From an uncultured Lachnospiraceae bacterium (GTDB lineage Bacteria > Bacillota > Clostridia > Lachnospirales > Lachnospiraceae): 33,959 nucleotides of DNA. The notes beneath the pieces were generated by a model. It did not search any database. It was not told where the DNA came from and saw only the letters and a program-made list of their open reading frames with translations. Every line of letters begins with the position of its first letter. Position 1 is the stretch's first letter. The translations under genes were made by a program, and so were the position numbers. Where the stretch lies: positions 1 to 33,959 of the forward strand of contig CACXAT010000024.1 in NCBI GenBank assembly GCA_902765725.1, written 5' to 3'. Of this stretch, positions 22,494 through 30,619 are shown piece after piece.

Positions 22494-23591
22494 ATGAGAA
22501 GAGAGGCAGGACAAAGATCACTGCTTATCCGCATACTGAAGATCATCGGCTTTATCCTTCTGGCCGTGGTGATTGCCGCGGCGCTGTTCATAGGCTATCT
22601 GACCGTGACGGAATATTATCCGCAGGCGGGGGAGCGGGAGACGCTCTCCATCCGAAGCGGGATCGACAGTACCCTTCCCTCCTCCGGTCCGATCCGTGTC
22701 CTCTCGTGGAATATCGGATACGGCGCTCTTGGGGATAACGCGGATTTCTTCATGGACGGGGGAAAGGGAGTCTATACCGCGTCCAAAGACAGAGTGAATG
22801 AGAATATGACATCGATCCTGGAGACTGTGAGCCGGGAAGACCCGGATATCATCTTCCTGCAGGAAGCAGATGTGAATTCGATGCGTTCCCATCATGTGAA
22901 CGAGATGCAGATGTTCACAGACAGGTTCCGGGATATGGAGACCTACTTCGCCTATAACTTTAAGGTGCCCTTCGTTCCCTATCCGATCCCGCCGATCGGA
23001 ACCGTGAACAGCGGGATCGCGACCCTGTCCTCCTGGCATCAGACGGAGGCTGTCCGGGAAGCACTTCCCTGTCCCTTCTCCTGGCCGATCCGGGTCGCGA
23101 ATCTGAAGAGATGCCTCCTGATCTCCAGGATCCCTGCTGAGGACGGGAAAGACCTGGTTCTTGTAAATCTTCATCTGGAAGCCTATGACAGCGGCGAGGG
23201 AAAGGCAGCTCAGACAAGACAGCTGAAGCATCTGCTGGAGAGTGAGGCCGAAAAGGGCAATTATGTCATCGCGGGCGGAGATTTCAATCAGGTATTCTCC
23301 TCAGCGGATATCTCGCAGTATCCGGCCCAGGAAGGAAAATGGCAGGCCGGAGAGATCGACGTGACTGAATTTGGCAGCGATCTGCAGTTCCTGATGGACA
23401 GCAGTACGCCGACCTGCAGATCCCTGGACCAGCCCTACGCCGGCGCTGACACAGAGAACTTCCAGTACTATGTGATCGACGGGTTCATCGTATCGTCCAA
23501 TCTTGAGGTGAAGCGCCTGGAGACTCTGGATGAAGGCTTCGTCAGCACCGACCACAATCCGGTGCTCCTGGAAGTCGAGAGAGCTGCGTAA
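22494..23591 (+). CDS. Membrane-anchored endonuclease/exonuclease/phosphatase (EEP) family protein
   Basis: This metal-dependent hydrolase fold includes nucleases, inositol phosphatases and sphingomyelinases. Residues about 10-37 are a transmembrane anchor (SLLIRILKIIGFILLAVVIA), putting the catalytic domain outside the cell. Conserved blocks are VLSWNIGYG (near residue 70), IFLQEADVN, VNSGIATLS, VNLHLEAYDSG, IAGGDFNQ and the final STDHNPVLLEVE. The 365-residue product starts at ATG 22494, with AAGGGG eight bases upstream; the open frame extends upstream but lacks a better site. The substrate is not predictable; an extracellular phosphodiesterase or nuclease role is a reasonable guess. Confidence 0.85.
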   Translation: MRREAGQRSLLIRILKIIGFILLAVVIAAALFIGYLTVTEYYPQAGERETLSIRSGIDSTLPSSGPIRVLSWNIGYGALGDNADFFMDGGKGVYTASKDRVNENMTSILETVSREDPDIIFLQEADVNSMRSHHVNEMQMFTDRFRDMETYFAYNFKVPFVPYPIPPIGTVNSGIATLSSWHQTEAVREALPCPFSWPIRVANLKRCLLISRIPAEDGKDLVLVNLHLEAYDSGEGKAAQTRQLKHLLESEAEKGNYVIAGGDFNQVFSSADISQYPAQEGKWQAGEIDVTEFGSDLQFLMDSSTPTCRSLDQPYAGADTENFQYYVIDGFIVSSNLEVKRLETLDEGFVSTDHNPVLLEVERAA

Positions 23592-23613
23592 AAACAGAAT
23601 TCATTTTCAAAAG

Positions 23614-23643
23614 GCTCCCCTGCAGGATAGGCTGCAGGGGAGC
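23614..23643. terminator. Bidirectional terminator between EEP gene and citrate synthase
   Basis: GCTCCCCTGCAG (23614-23625) pairs perfectly with CTGCAGGGGAGC (23632-23643), 12 bp, loop of six. It is followed by TGTTTATTGT on the plus strand and CTTTTGAAAA on the minus strand. It sits between two convergent genes and can serve both. Confidence 0.75.
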
Positions 23644-23679
23644 TGTTTATTGTACAGACAGTGTTTTTTGTGAATCCCT

Positions 23680-25026
23680 TCAGAGCCCGGGAAGTTCCTT
23701 CTTCAGCATGATGCTCGGGTAGGCCGGGCGGATGATCTTGCCGCCGGAGACCAGCTCTTCGATGCGGTGGGCGCACCAGCCTGCGATCCTTGCAATGGAG
23801 AAGATCGGAGTGAAGAGTTCCTTCGGGATGCCCAGCATCTCATATACGAATCCGCTGTAGAAGTCGACGTTGGCGCTGACGCCTTTATACATCCTGCGTT
23901 TTCGGGAGATTACCTTCGGGGCGATCTCCTGTACTTTTTCATACAGATCCATATCCTCGGACCGGCCCTTTTCCTCAGACAGCTTCCGGACGAAGGAATG
24001 GAAGACCCTCTCTCTGGGGTCGGATACCGAGTAGATGGCATGTCCCATCCCGTAGATCAGGCCCTGGTGGTCGAAGACCTCTCCGTCCAGCATCTTTGTC
24101 AGATAGGCATCCAGCGCCTCGTCATCCCTCAGGTCAGTGACATTATTGCGGATATCATCCATCATATCCACGACCTTCAGGTTTGCGCCGCCGTGCTTGG
24201 GGCCTTTGAGGGAGGACATGGCAGCCGCGATGGTCGCGTAGGTATCGGAGCCGGAAGAGGTGACCACGTGGGTCGTGAACGTGGAGTTATTGCCGCCGCC
24301 GTGCTCCATGTGGAGCATGAAGGCAGCGTCCAGAACAGCCGCCTCCACCGGTGTGAACTTCTGATCCGGGCGGAGCATGCGCAGCGTGTTCTCCGCGGTG
24401 GACAGAGTATGGTCCGGCCTGTGGATGTACATGCTTCCCAGGTTGTCATAGTGGTTGTAGGCATGGTATCCGTAGATGGCCAGCATGGGGAAGACCGAGA
24501 TCAGCATCAGAGACTGGCGGATCACGTTGGGCAGATCGGTTTTCTGGGAATAGGGATCATAGGAGGCCAGCGTCAGGATACTGCGGGTCATGCTGTTCAT
24601 AATGTCTCCGCCCGGGGCCTTCATGATGACGTCCCTGACAAAATTCGACGGAAGATGGCGGGCGGCGGAGAGGGCGTCCAGAAAGTCCTGCAGCTGCGTC
24701 TCGTCCGGCAGTTCTCCGAAGATCAGAAGATAGGCCAGAGTCTCGTATCCGAAACGGCTCCTGCTGTATCTGCTGACAAGGTCTGTGATATTGTATCCCC
24801 GGTAATAGAGCTGACCGTCCTGGGGGATCCGGACTCCGTTTTCCTTTCTGGAAGCGGTGATGTAGGAGATGTTCGTAAGTCCGGCGGGGACGCCGTCTCC
24901 GTTGATGTCGCGAAGTCCTCTTTTTACATTGTATTTTTCATAGGCTTCGTTCGGAATGATGTCATTTTTTCTGCAGAGGCCTTCCTGCAGTTTTGCGTAG
25001 TCGAATACTGGCTTTTCAAAACTCAT
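23680..25026 (-). CDS. Citrate synthase family enzyme
   Basis: This enzyme condenses acetyl-CoA with oxaloacetate to citrate in the cytoplasm, entering the citric acid cycle and glutamate supply. The 448-residue protein has the family's oxaloacetate and CoA binding blocks: MLHMEHGGGNNSTFTTHVV, SLKGPKHGGANLKVV, GLIYGMGHAIYSVSDPRERVF, and a catalytic Asp-type segment around VDFYSGFVYEMLGIP. The family catalytic His-His-Asp set appears present. It is longer than many bacterial forms because of the N-terminal 60 residues. GGAGG lies eight bases before the ATG. No aconitase or isocitrate dehydrogenase is adjacent. A 2-methylcitrate synthase is the alternative. Confidence 0.9.
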   Translation of the reverse strand: MSFEKPVFDYAKLQEGLCRKNDIIPNEAYEKYNVKRGLRDINGDGVPAGLTNISYITASRKENGVRIPQDGQLYYRGYNITDLVSRYSRSRFGYETLAYLLIFGELPDETQLQDFLDALSAARHLPSNFVRDVIMKAPGGDIMNSMTRSILTLASYDPYSQKTDLPNVIRQSLMLISVFPMLAIYGYHAYNHYDNLGSMYIHRPDHTLSTAENTLRMLRPDQKFTPVEAAVLDAAFMLHMEHGGGNNSTFTTHVVTSSGSDTYATIAAAMSSLKGPKHGGANLKVVDMMDDIRNNVTDLRDDEALDAYLTKMLDGEVFDHQGLIYGMGHAIYSVSDPRERVFHSFVRKLSEEKGRSEDMDLYEKVQEIAPKVISRKRRMYKGVSANVDFYSGFVYEMLGIPKELFTPIFSIARIAGWCAHRIEELVSGGKIIRPAYPSIMLKKELPGL

Positions 25027-25051
25027 ATTTTATACCTCCTCTGTTTTAGTC

Positions 25052-25060
25052 ATTTTATCA
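25052..25060 (-). promoter_or_regulatory. Possible extended -10 of the citrate synthase gene
   Basis: On the minus strand TGATAAAAT (complement of 25052-25060) is a -10-like TAAAAT with an upstream TG. No clear -35 was found at 17 bases. Confidence 0.35.
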
Positions 25061-25122
25061 GAACTGCTGTGCATATTCGTGAAGGAATCATGAAAATGGA
25101 CGTAAACAAATAAAAGTTATTG

Positions 25123-25150
25123 GTGACAAATCTGAGAATAGCCGTATAAT
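25123..25150 (+). promoter_or_regulatory. glgC-glgD promoter
   Basis: A -35 GTGACA (25123-25128, 5 of 6) and a perfect -10 TATAAT (25145-25150) are 16 bases apart. The leader to the glgC ATG is about 65 bases, with no recognised riboswitch fold. Confidence 0.65.
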
Positions 25151-25223
25151 AGATACAGATGTTTAATCAAGGAATGCAACCCGAAGACCCGGTTTTTATT
25201 TAACAGATGGAGGAACTCTTATC

Positions 25224-26363
25224 ATGAAACAGGGTGGAATGCTTGCCATGATCCTTGCTGGTGGACGTGGCAGCAGGCTTCATGCGCTTACCGATAAGGT
25301 AGCGAAGCCGGCAGTCTCTTATGGCGGAAAGTACCGTATCATAGATTTCCCGCTCAGCAACTGCGCAAACAGCGGCATCGATATTGTCGGTGTTCTTACA
25401 CAGTATGAATCCGTACTGCTGAACAGTTATGTTGCGGCTGGTTCCCGCTGGGGACTGGATTCTGACGACTCAGGTGTATTTGTTCTTACACCCAGAGAAA
25501 AGGCGGATTCCGGACTTGACGTCTACCGCGGAACAGCAGATGCGATCTCTCAGAATATTGATTTCATCGATCAGTATAATCCTGAGTATCTTCTGGTCCT
25601 GTCCGGCGATCACATCTATAAGATGAATTATGACAAGATGCTTCAGGCTCACAAGGAGCAGGGCGCTAATGCGACCATCGCAGTCCGTCCGGTCCCGATG
25701 AAGGAAGCAAGTCGTTTCGGTATCATGAATACCAATGAAGACGGCGACATCGTCGAGTTCGAGGAGAAGCCGGCTAATCCGAAGAGCAACCTGGCATCCA
25801 TGGGTATCTATATCTTCACATGGAAGGATCTGCGCAAGCTCCTTCTTGCGGATATGAAGGATCCGGACTCTGATCATGACTTCGGCAAGAATATCATCCC
25901 GACCATGCTTGCAGAGAAGAAGAAGCTCATTGCATACCGCTTTGAGGGATACTGGAAGGATGTAGGAACCATCGATTCCCTCTGGGAAGCGAACATGGAT
26001 CTGCTGGACAAGAAGAACGAGCTGGATCTGAGCGACTCCTCCTGGAGAATCTATTCAGAAGATTCCTCGGCTCTGCCCGCTTACATCGGTCCGGATGCCA
26101 AGATCGACCGCATCTATGTGACCCAGGGCGCTGTTATCATGGGAGCGGCGAAGAACAGTGTTCTCTCCACCGGTTCCACCATCGAGGATGGCGCGACGGT
26201 TACGGATTCGGTCCTGATGCCGGATGCGAAGATCGAGGAAGGCGCGACAGTCACCAGAGCGATCATTGCCAGCGGCGTAAAGATCGGCAAGGGCGCTGTC
26301 GTAGGATCGGCGGACAGCGAGAATATTCTTCTTGTGTCCAAGAATGTTAAGGGGGTGGAGTGA
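25224..26363 (+). CDS. glgC: Glucose-1-phosphate adenylyltransferase, catalytic subunit
   Basis: GlgC makes ADP-glucose from glucose-1-phosphate and ATP, the committed step of bacterial glycogen synthesis. The 379-residue protein has the nucleotide-binding start [13 protein letters not shown] (residues 11-23), [37 protein letters not shown], the metal-binding [11 protein letters not shown] and [19 protein letters not shown], then SMGIYIF. The C-terminal part holds left-handed beta-helix hexapeptide repeats. GGAGG precedes the ATG. The next gene, glgD, starts two bases after its stop; the pair usually forms a mixed complex. Confidence 0.96.
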   Translation: MKQGGMLAMILAGGRGSRLHALTDKVAKPAVSYGGKYRIIDFPLSNCANSGIDIVGVLTQYESVLLNSYVAAGSRWGLDSDDSGVFVLTPREKADSGLDVYRGTADAISQNIDFIDQYNPEYLLVLSGDHIYKMNYDKMLQAHKEQGANATIAVRPVPMKEASRFGIMNTNEDGDIVEFEEKPANPKSNLASMGIYIFTWKDLRKLLLADMKDPDSDHDFGKNIIPTMLAEKKKLIAYRFEGYWKDVGTIDSLWEANMDLLDKKNELDLSDSSWRIYSEDSSALPAYIGPDAKIDRIYVTQGAVIMGAAKNSVLSTGSTIEDGATVTDSVLMPDAKIEEGATVTRAIIASGVKIGKGAVVGSADSENILLVSKNVKGVE

Positions 26364-26364
26364 C

Positions 26365-27489
26365 ATGGCATCGAAAGCATTCGGTATCGTAACATCAACG
26401 CCGCGGCGTGTAAACGTTCACGGACTGCAGGATTACCGTCCGGCAGGAGCCTTTACATTCGCCGGCAAGTTCCGTGTGATCGACTTCCCGGTCTCCAACT
26501 TCTCCAACAGCGGCATTAAGAACATCCAGGTCTACCTGAACAAGCATCCGAAGGCTCTGACAGACCATCTGGGAACAGGCCGCAGCTACAACCTGAACTC
26601 CAAGAGAGACCGTCTGCAGCTGTTTTACTGCAACCACCATATGGAGAATGAGGTCTACAACACAGACGTCTCCGATTACCTGGACAACCTGGCAGACATC
26701 AAGGCCCTTCCGCAGGAGTATGTCATCATCGCTCCCTGCTATATGGTCTTCAGACAGGACTTCGCGGCTCTTCTTGAAGAGCACATTCTGTCCGGAGCGG
26801 ATATTACGATGCTGTATCACAGAGTGAACAATGCGAAGGATCATTTCCTGAACTGCCGTGTTCTCACGATGGATCAGGACCAGATGGTCATGTCTCTCGA
26901 GGTCAATCGCGGCAATCGCCAGAACCAGTGTGTGTTCATGGATACCTACGTGATGAAGAAGGATCTGTTCATCAGCCTCGTCGAGCGTACGGCAGCTTAT
27001 TCCTCGACCTATTCGCTGGCACAGATGATCTCCGTGCTCACGAAGACCGAAGAGTATCAGATCCGCGGCGTGCAGCATAAGGGATTCTTTGCTTCCATCG
27101 ATGACCTTCAGTCCTACTATGAAGCCAACATGTCCCTGCTGGATCCGAAGCAGATGAGAGATCTGTTCAACAATGACTGGTGGATCCACACCAGGACCAC
27201 GGACTCCAACCCGGCAAGGGTCTATGAAGGCGCCGATGTCAAGGGTTCCATGATCGCGAACGGATGCCACGTAGAGGGAACCGTTCAGAATTCGATCCTC
27301 GGCCGCGCTGTCCAGATCGGCAAGGGCGCTGTTGTAAAGAACAGCATCATCCTTGACCATGCCATGATCGGTCCGGATGTAGTGGTGGAGAACCAGATCG
27401 TTGACAAATATGCGAAGATCACGAAGACCAAGGAACTGATCTCGGCAGCAGATAAGCCCGGATATGTTCACAGGGCTGATAAGCTGTAA
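26365..27489 (+). CDS. glgD: GlgD, non-catalytic ADP-glucose pyrophosphorylase subunit
   Basis: GlgD is a GlgC paralogue that modulates the catalytic subunit in Firmicutes. It aligns with GlgC in overall layout (KFRVIDFPVSNFSNSGIKN near residue 33; beta-helix tail NGCHVEGTVQNSILG), but the catalytic GGRGSRL loop is missing and replaced by GIVTSTPRRVNVHG, YRGTADA is absent, and [10 protein letters not shown] is replaced by APCYMVFRQD. It is therefore expected to lack its own activity. The ATG at 26365 (GGGGGTGGAG upstream) lies two bases after the glgC stop. It is 374 residues, with no frameshift. Such pairs are known in Bacillus and clostridia, so this is not a decayed gene. Confidence 0.93.
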   Translation: MASKAFGIVTSTPRRVNVHGLQDYRPAGAFTFAGKFRVIDFPVSNFSNSGIKNIQVYLNKHPKALTDHLGTGRSYNLNSKRDRLQLFYCNHHMENEVYNTDVSDYLDNLADIKALPQEYVIIAPCYMVFRQDFAALLEEHILSGADITMLYHRVNNAKDHFLNCRVLTMDQDQMVMSLEVNRGNRQNQCVFMDTYVMKKDLFISLVERTAAYSSTYSLAQMISVLTKTEEYQIRGVQHKGFFASIDDLQSYYEANMSLLDPKQMRDLFNNDWWIHTRTTDSNPARVYEGADVKGSMIANGCHVEGTVQNSILGRAVQIGKGAVVKNSIILDHAMIGPDVVVENQIVDKYAKITKTKELISAADKPGYVHRADKL

Positions 27490-27560
27490 TCCTTCCTGAA
27501 TGCGCATGCATGTGAATTCAGGCACAGGCCAGTCACAATAACAGAACGTGAGAAGCATTG

Positions 27561-27603
27561 TATACCGCCCGTCTGCAGGTTTTGATGCAGGCGGGCGGTT
27601 ATA
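27561..27603 (+). other. Long hairpin after glgD
   Basis: ACCGCCCGTCTGCA (27564-27577) pairs with TGCAGGCGGGCGGT (27586-27599), 14 bp with one wobble and an 8-base loop. The base extends by TAT/ATA pairing after one bulged base. No T-run follows on either strand, so it may be a 3' end-protecting or rho-dependent stop rather than a standard terminator. Confidence 0.5.
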
Positions 27604-27669
27604 CACGTTCCGGAAACAAATAAACAGAAAAACAAAAACCAAAAACCAGTACAGAGAAAGACCGGTATT

Positions 27670-28905
27670 ATGAGAGCTTACGAGAGACTGATAGAATATT
27701 CGAAGATCTGGACGACCAGTGATGAGGAAGGCAGCACGACTCCGAGCACGGAGCGTCAGTTTGACCTGGCCCGTTATCTGGCAGAGGAGATGAAAGCACT
27801 GGGGATCAGTGACGTGGAGGTGGATGAGCACTGCTATGTATATGGCTCGATTCCTGCCACACCGGGATATGAGGACAGGACCGCCATCGGACTGATCGCC
27901 CATTTAGATACAGCGCCGGATTACTGCGGTGAGAATGTGAAGCCGCAGATCCATGAGAACTATGACGGAGGAAGGCTGGAGATCGGAAACGGGAAGGCAC
28001 TGGATCCGGCTGTATTTCCCCATCTGAAGGGACTGAAAGGACACACTCTGATCACGACAGACGGGACGACTCTTCTCGGGGCGGACGACAAGGCAGGGAT
28101 CGCGGAGATCATGACTCTGGCGCAGACGCTGCTCCAGAGTCCGGGAGAAGAGATCCCCCACGGACCGGTCCGAATCGCATTTACACCGGATGAAGAGATC
28201 GGAAGCGGCGCCCACCTGCTGGACCTTGAGAAGCTCAAGGCGCAGTATGCCTATACGATCGACGGCGGCGCTCCGGAAGAGATCACCTATGAGACCTTCA
28301 ACGCAGCGACCGCGACATTTGAGATCAATGGGACCAATGTACATCCGGGCAGCGCGAAGGGGATCATGAAGAATGCAGCCCTGATCGCCTGCGAGATCAG
28401 CGCGATGCTTCCCTCGGCGGAGACTCCTGCCAATACCCAGGGGTACGAAGGCTTCTTCCATCTGTTTGAGATGGAGGGGAGTGTGGAGAAGGCATCCCTG
28501 CGGTATCTGATCAGAGACCACTCGGCGGAGCATTTTGAGATCCGGCAGGAGATGCTCCGGATGATCGAAAAGACGGTCAATGAGAGATACGGAGATGGAA
28601 CATGTACGCTGACGATCCGCCAGCAGTACCGGAACATGGAAGAGAAGATCAGGCCCTGCATGCATCTGGTTGACACGGCGAAGGATGCGATGAGGGAGCT
28701 GGGACTGGAGCCGGATACCTCTCCCGTTAGAGGCGGAACGGACGGCTCAGAGCTTTCATTCCGCGGACTTCCCTGCCCGAATCTGGGGACAGGGGGCTAC
28801 GCGTTCCACGGACCCATGGAGCATATTACCGCCGAGAACATGGATACCGTTGTCAGGATCCTGCTGGGGATCATAAGACGGTACGCCGGCAAAAACACAA
28901 ACTAA
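27670..28905 (+). CDS. pepT: Peptidase T (tripeptide aminopeptidase)
   Basis: This cytoplasmic dizinc M20 aminopeptidase removes the N-terminal residue of tripeptides. The 411-residue length is normal for PepT. Family blocks are GLIAHLDTAPDYC (metal ligand His, Asp), TTLLGADDKAGIAEIM, the catalytic FTPDEEIGSGA, YTIDGGAPEEITYETFNAA and GTNVHPGSAKG in the lid domain, and RGGTDGSELSFRGLP with the final GGYAFHGPMEHI. Its ribosome binding site is weak (A-rich). It is followed 22 bases later by the M3 peptidase. Both should act on short peptides in the cytoplasm. Confidence 0.95.
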   Translation: MRAYERLIEYSKIWTTSDEEGSTTPSTERQFDLARYLAEEMKALGISDVEVDEHCYVYGSIPATPGYEDRTAIGLIAHLDTAPDYCGENVKPQIHENYDGGRLEIGNGKALDPAVFPHLKGLKGHTLITTDGTTLLGADDKAGIAEIMTLAQTLLQSPGEEIPHGPVRIAFTPDEEIGSGAHLLDLEKLKAQYAYTIDGGAPEEITYETFNAATATFEINGTNVHPGSAKGIMKNAALIACEISAMLPSAETPANTQGYEGFFHLFEMEGSVEKASLRYLIRDHSAEHFEIRQEMLRMIEKTVNERYGDGTCTLTIRQQYRNMEEKIRPCMHLVDTAKDAMRELGLEPDTSPVRGGTDGSELSFRGLPCPNLGTGGYAFHGPMEHITAENMDTVVRILLGIIRRYAGKNTN

Positions 28906-28927
28906 TCAGACAGGAGACAGAGATACT

Positions 28928-30598
28928 ATGAAGTTTTCACAGATGCCCTACAGCAGAATTGACATGGACGCTGTACGCAAGGATATGAAGCAGCTGATGG
29001 AGCGCCTGGACAGGGCTTCCTCCGGGGAGGAGCAGTTTGCGGTCCATCAGGATTATTATAAGATCACCGATCATGTTATGACCCTGATGACTCTGGCGCA
29101 GATCCGCAGCGACATTGACATGACGGATGAGTATTACAGCAAGGAGCAGGAGTATTACGACTCCGTGCAGCCTGAGATCAGGAATCTGAATACCGCGTAC
29201 CAGAAGAAGCTCTATGAATCCCCCTTCCGTCCGTATCTGGAGGAGAAGATCGGAAAGGTCGCGTTTAAGAACATGGAGCTTGCCATGCGTTCGGTGGACG
29301 AGAAGATCCTTCCGCTGATGCAGGAGGAAAATAAACTCCAGACACAGTACAACCTTCTTCTTGCGACCGCGAAGATCGACTGGAAGGGAGAGACACTGAA
29401 TCTGTCCCTGATGAATCCCTATCTGCACCATCCGGACCGCTCTGTGCGTCTGGAGGCCTGGAAGAAATATTCAGAGTTCTTCAGTGCGAACAGGGAGCAG
29501 CTGGATGACATCTACGACAGGCTGGTCAAAAACCGTACGCAGCAGGCTGTCATGATGGGCGGAAAGAATTACCTGGATCTTGGATACGCCAGGATGCAGC
29601 GCAACTGCTACGGCCGCGAGGATGTCAGGGCTTTCAGAGAGCAGGTCAGGCGTGACTTCGTACCCTTTGCCGAGAAGCTGCACGAGAGGCGCAGGGTGCG
29701 TCTGGGACTGGACAGACTTCATTTTGAAGATGAGGGCGTTTATTTCACGCAGGGTAATCCCCGGCCACAGGGAACTCCTGAGCAGATCCTGGAGGCGGGC
29801 AGGAAGATGTACAATGAGCTGTCCCCGGAGACAGGGAAGTTCATGAACTTTATGTGCGACAATGAACTCTTTGACGTGATCGGGCGCAAGACGAAGAAAA
29901 CGGGCGGCTACATGACCTATCTTCCGGATTACAAGTCTCCCTTCATCTTCGCGAACTTCAATAATACCAGCGGCGATGTGGACGTGATCACCCATGAATG
30001 CGGCCATGCCTTCCAGGGATGGATCGTCTCCGAGGATCCGATCCGTGAGCATGGAGACATCACCATGGAGACGGCGGAGACCCATTCCATGTCCATGGAG
30101 TTCTTCACGGAGCCCTGGATGGAGATGTTCTTCGGGGATCGTGCGAAGGACTATGTCGACATGCATTTTGAGGACAGCTGCATCTTCATCCCCTACGGGA
30201 CCATGGTGGATGAGTTCCAGGATATCATCTATGACGACCCGTCCCTGGATCCGAAGACGCGCAACCAGGTCTGGAGGGATCTGGAGAGACAGTACAAGCC
30301 GCATCTGGATTACTCTGGAAATGAGTACTATGAACAGGGCGGCTTCTGGCAGAAGCAGCACCATATCTACGACTGCCCGCTGTATTATATTGACTATTGC
30401 ATCGCCCAGACGAACGCGATCCAGTATAAGGCCTGGATGGACCGGGATTACGCGAAGGCCTGGGAGAGCTATCTGAAGCTCTGCCGCCTGTCGGCTTCTG
30501 ATTTCTTCACGGGCCTGGTCGGGCAGGTCGGACTGAACAATCCCTTTGAGGACGGCTGCCTGAAGGATGTGGTAAAGGGCCTGGAGTCCAGAATCTAA
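28928..30598 (+). CDS. M3 family oligoendopeptidase
   Basis: This zinc endopeptidase of the thimet-oligopeptidase clan cuts short peptides in the cytoplasm, upstream of PepT in peptide use. The 556-residue product has THECGHAF with zinc ligands His356 and His360 and catalytic Glu357, and the third ligand region METAETHSMSMEFF about 25 residues later. The long helical N-terminal part (residues 1-150) and C-terminal helices close the cleft in known members. No signal peptide is present. The ATG has AGGAGACAG upstream. It belongs to an operon-like set with pepT and recG, each separated by about 20 bases. Confidence 0.93.
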   Translation: MKFSQMPYSRIDMDAVRKDMKQLMERLDRASSGEEQFAVHQDYYKITDHVMTLMTLAQIRSDIDMTDEYYSKEQEYYDSVQPEIRNLNTAYQKKLYESPFRPYLEEKIGKVAFKNMELAMRSVDEKILPLMQEENKLQTQYNLLLATAKIDWKGETLNLSLMNPYLHHPDRSVRLEAWKKYSEFFSANREQLDDIYDRLVKNRTQQAVMMGGKNYLDLGYARMQRNCYGREDVRAFREQVRRDFVPFAEKLHERRRVRLGLDRLHFEDEGVYFTQGNPRPQGTPEQILEAGRKMYNELSPETGKFMNFMCDNELFDVIGRKTKKTGGYMTYLPDYKSPFIFANFNNTSGDVDVITHECGHAFQGWIVSEDPIREHGDITMETAETHSMSMEFFTEPWMEMFFGDRAKDYVDMHFEDSCIFIPYGTMVDEFQDIIYDDPSLDPKTRNQVWRDLERQYKPHLDYSGNEYYEQGGFWQKQHHIYDCPLYYIDYCIAQTNAIQYKAWMDRDYAKAWESYLKLCRLSASDFFTGLVGQVGLNNPFEDGCLKDVVKGLESRI

Positions 30599-30619
30599 GA
30601 GAAAGAAACGGGAAAGTAC

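Noticed and set aside
23767..25113. 448-codon plus-strand frame over citrate synthase
   Set aside because: It mirrors the citrate synthase codons and has no motif.
25151..25223. Riboswitch in the glgC leader
   Set aside because: The leader is only about 70 bases and shows just a 4-bp AACC/GGTT pairing; no known aptamer core was recognised.
26365..27489. glgD as a decayed pseudogene of glgC
   Set aside because: The frame is complete and the lost catalytic motifs are the known state of GlgD subunits.
26395..27903. 502-codon minus-strand frame over glgD and pepT
   Set aside because: It crosses two real genes and an intergenic hairpin; no ribosome site and no domain.
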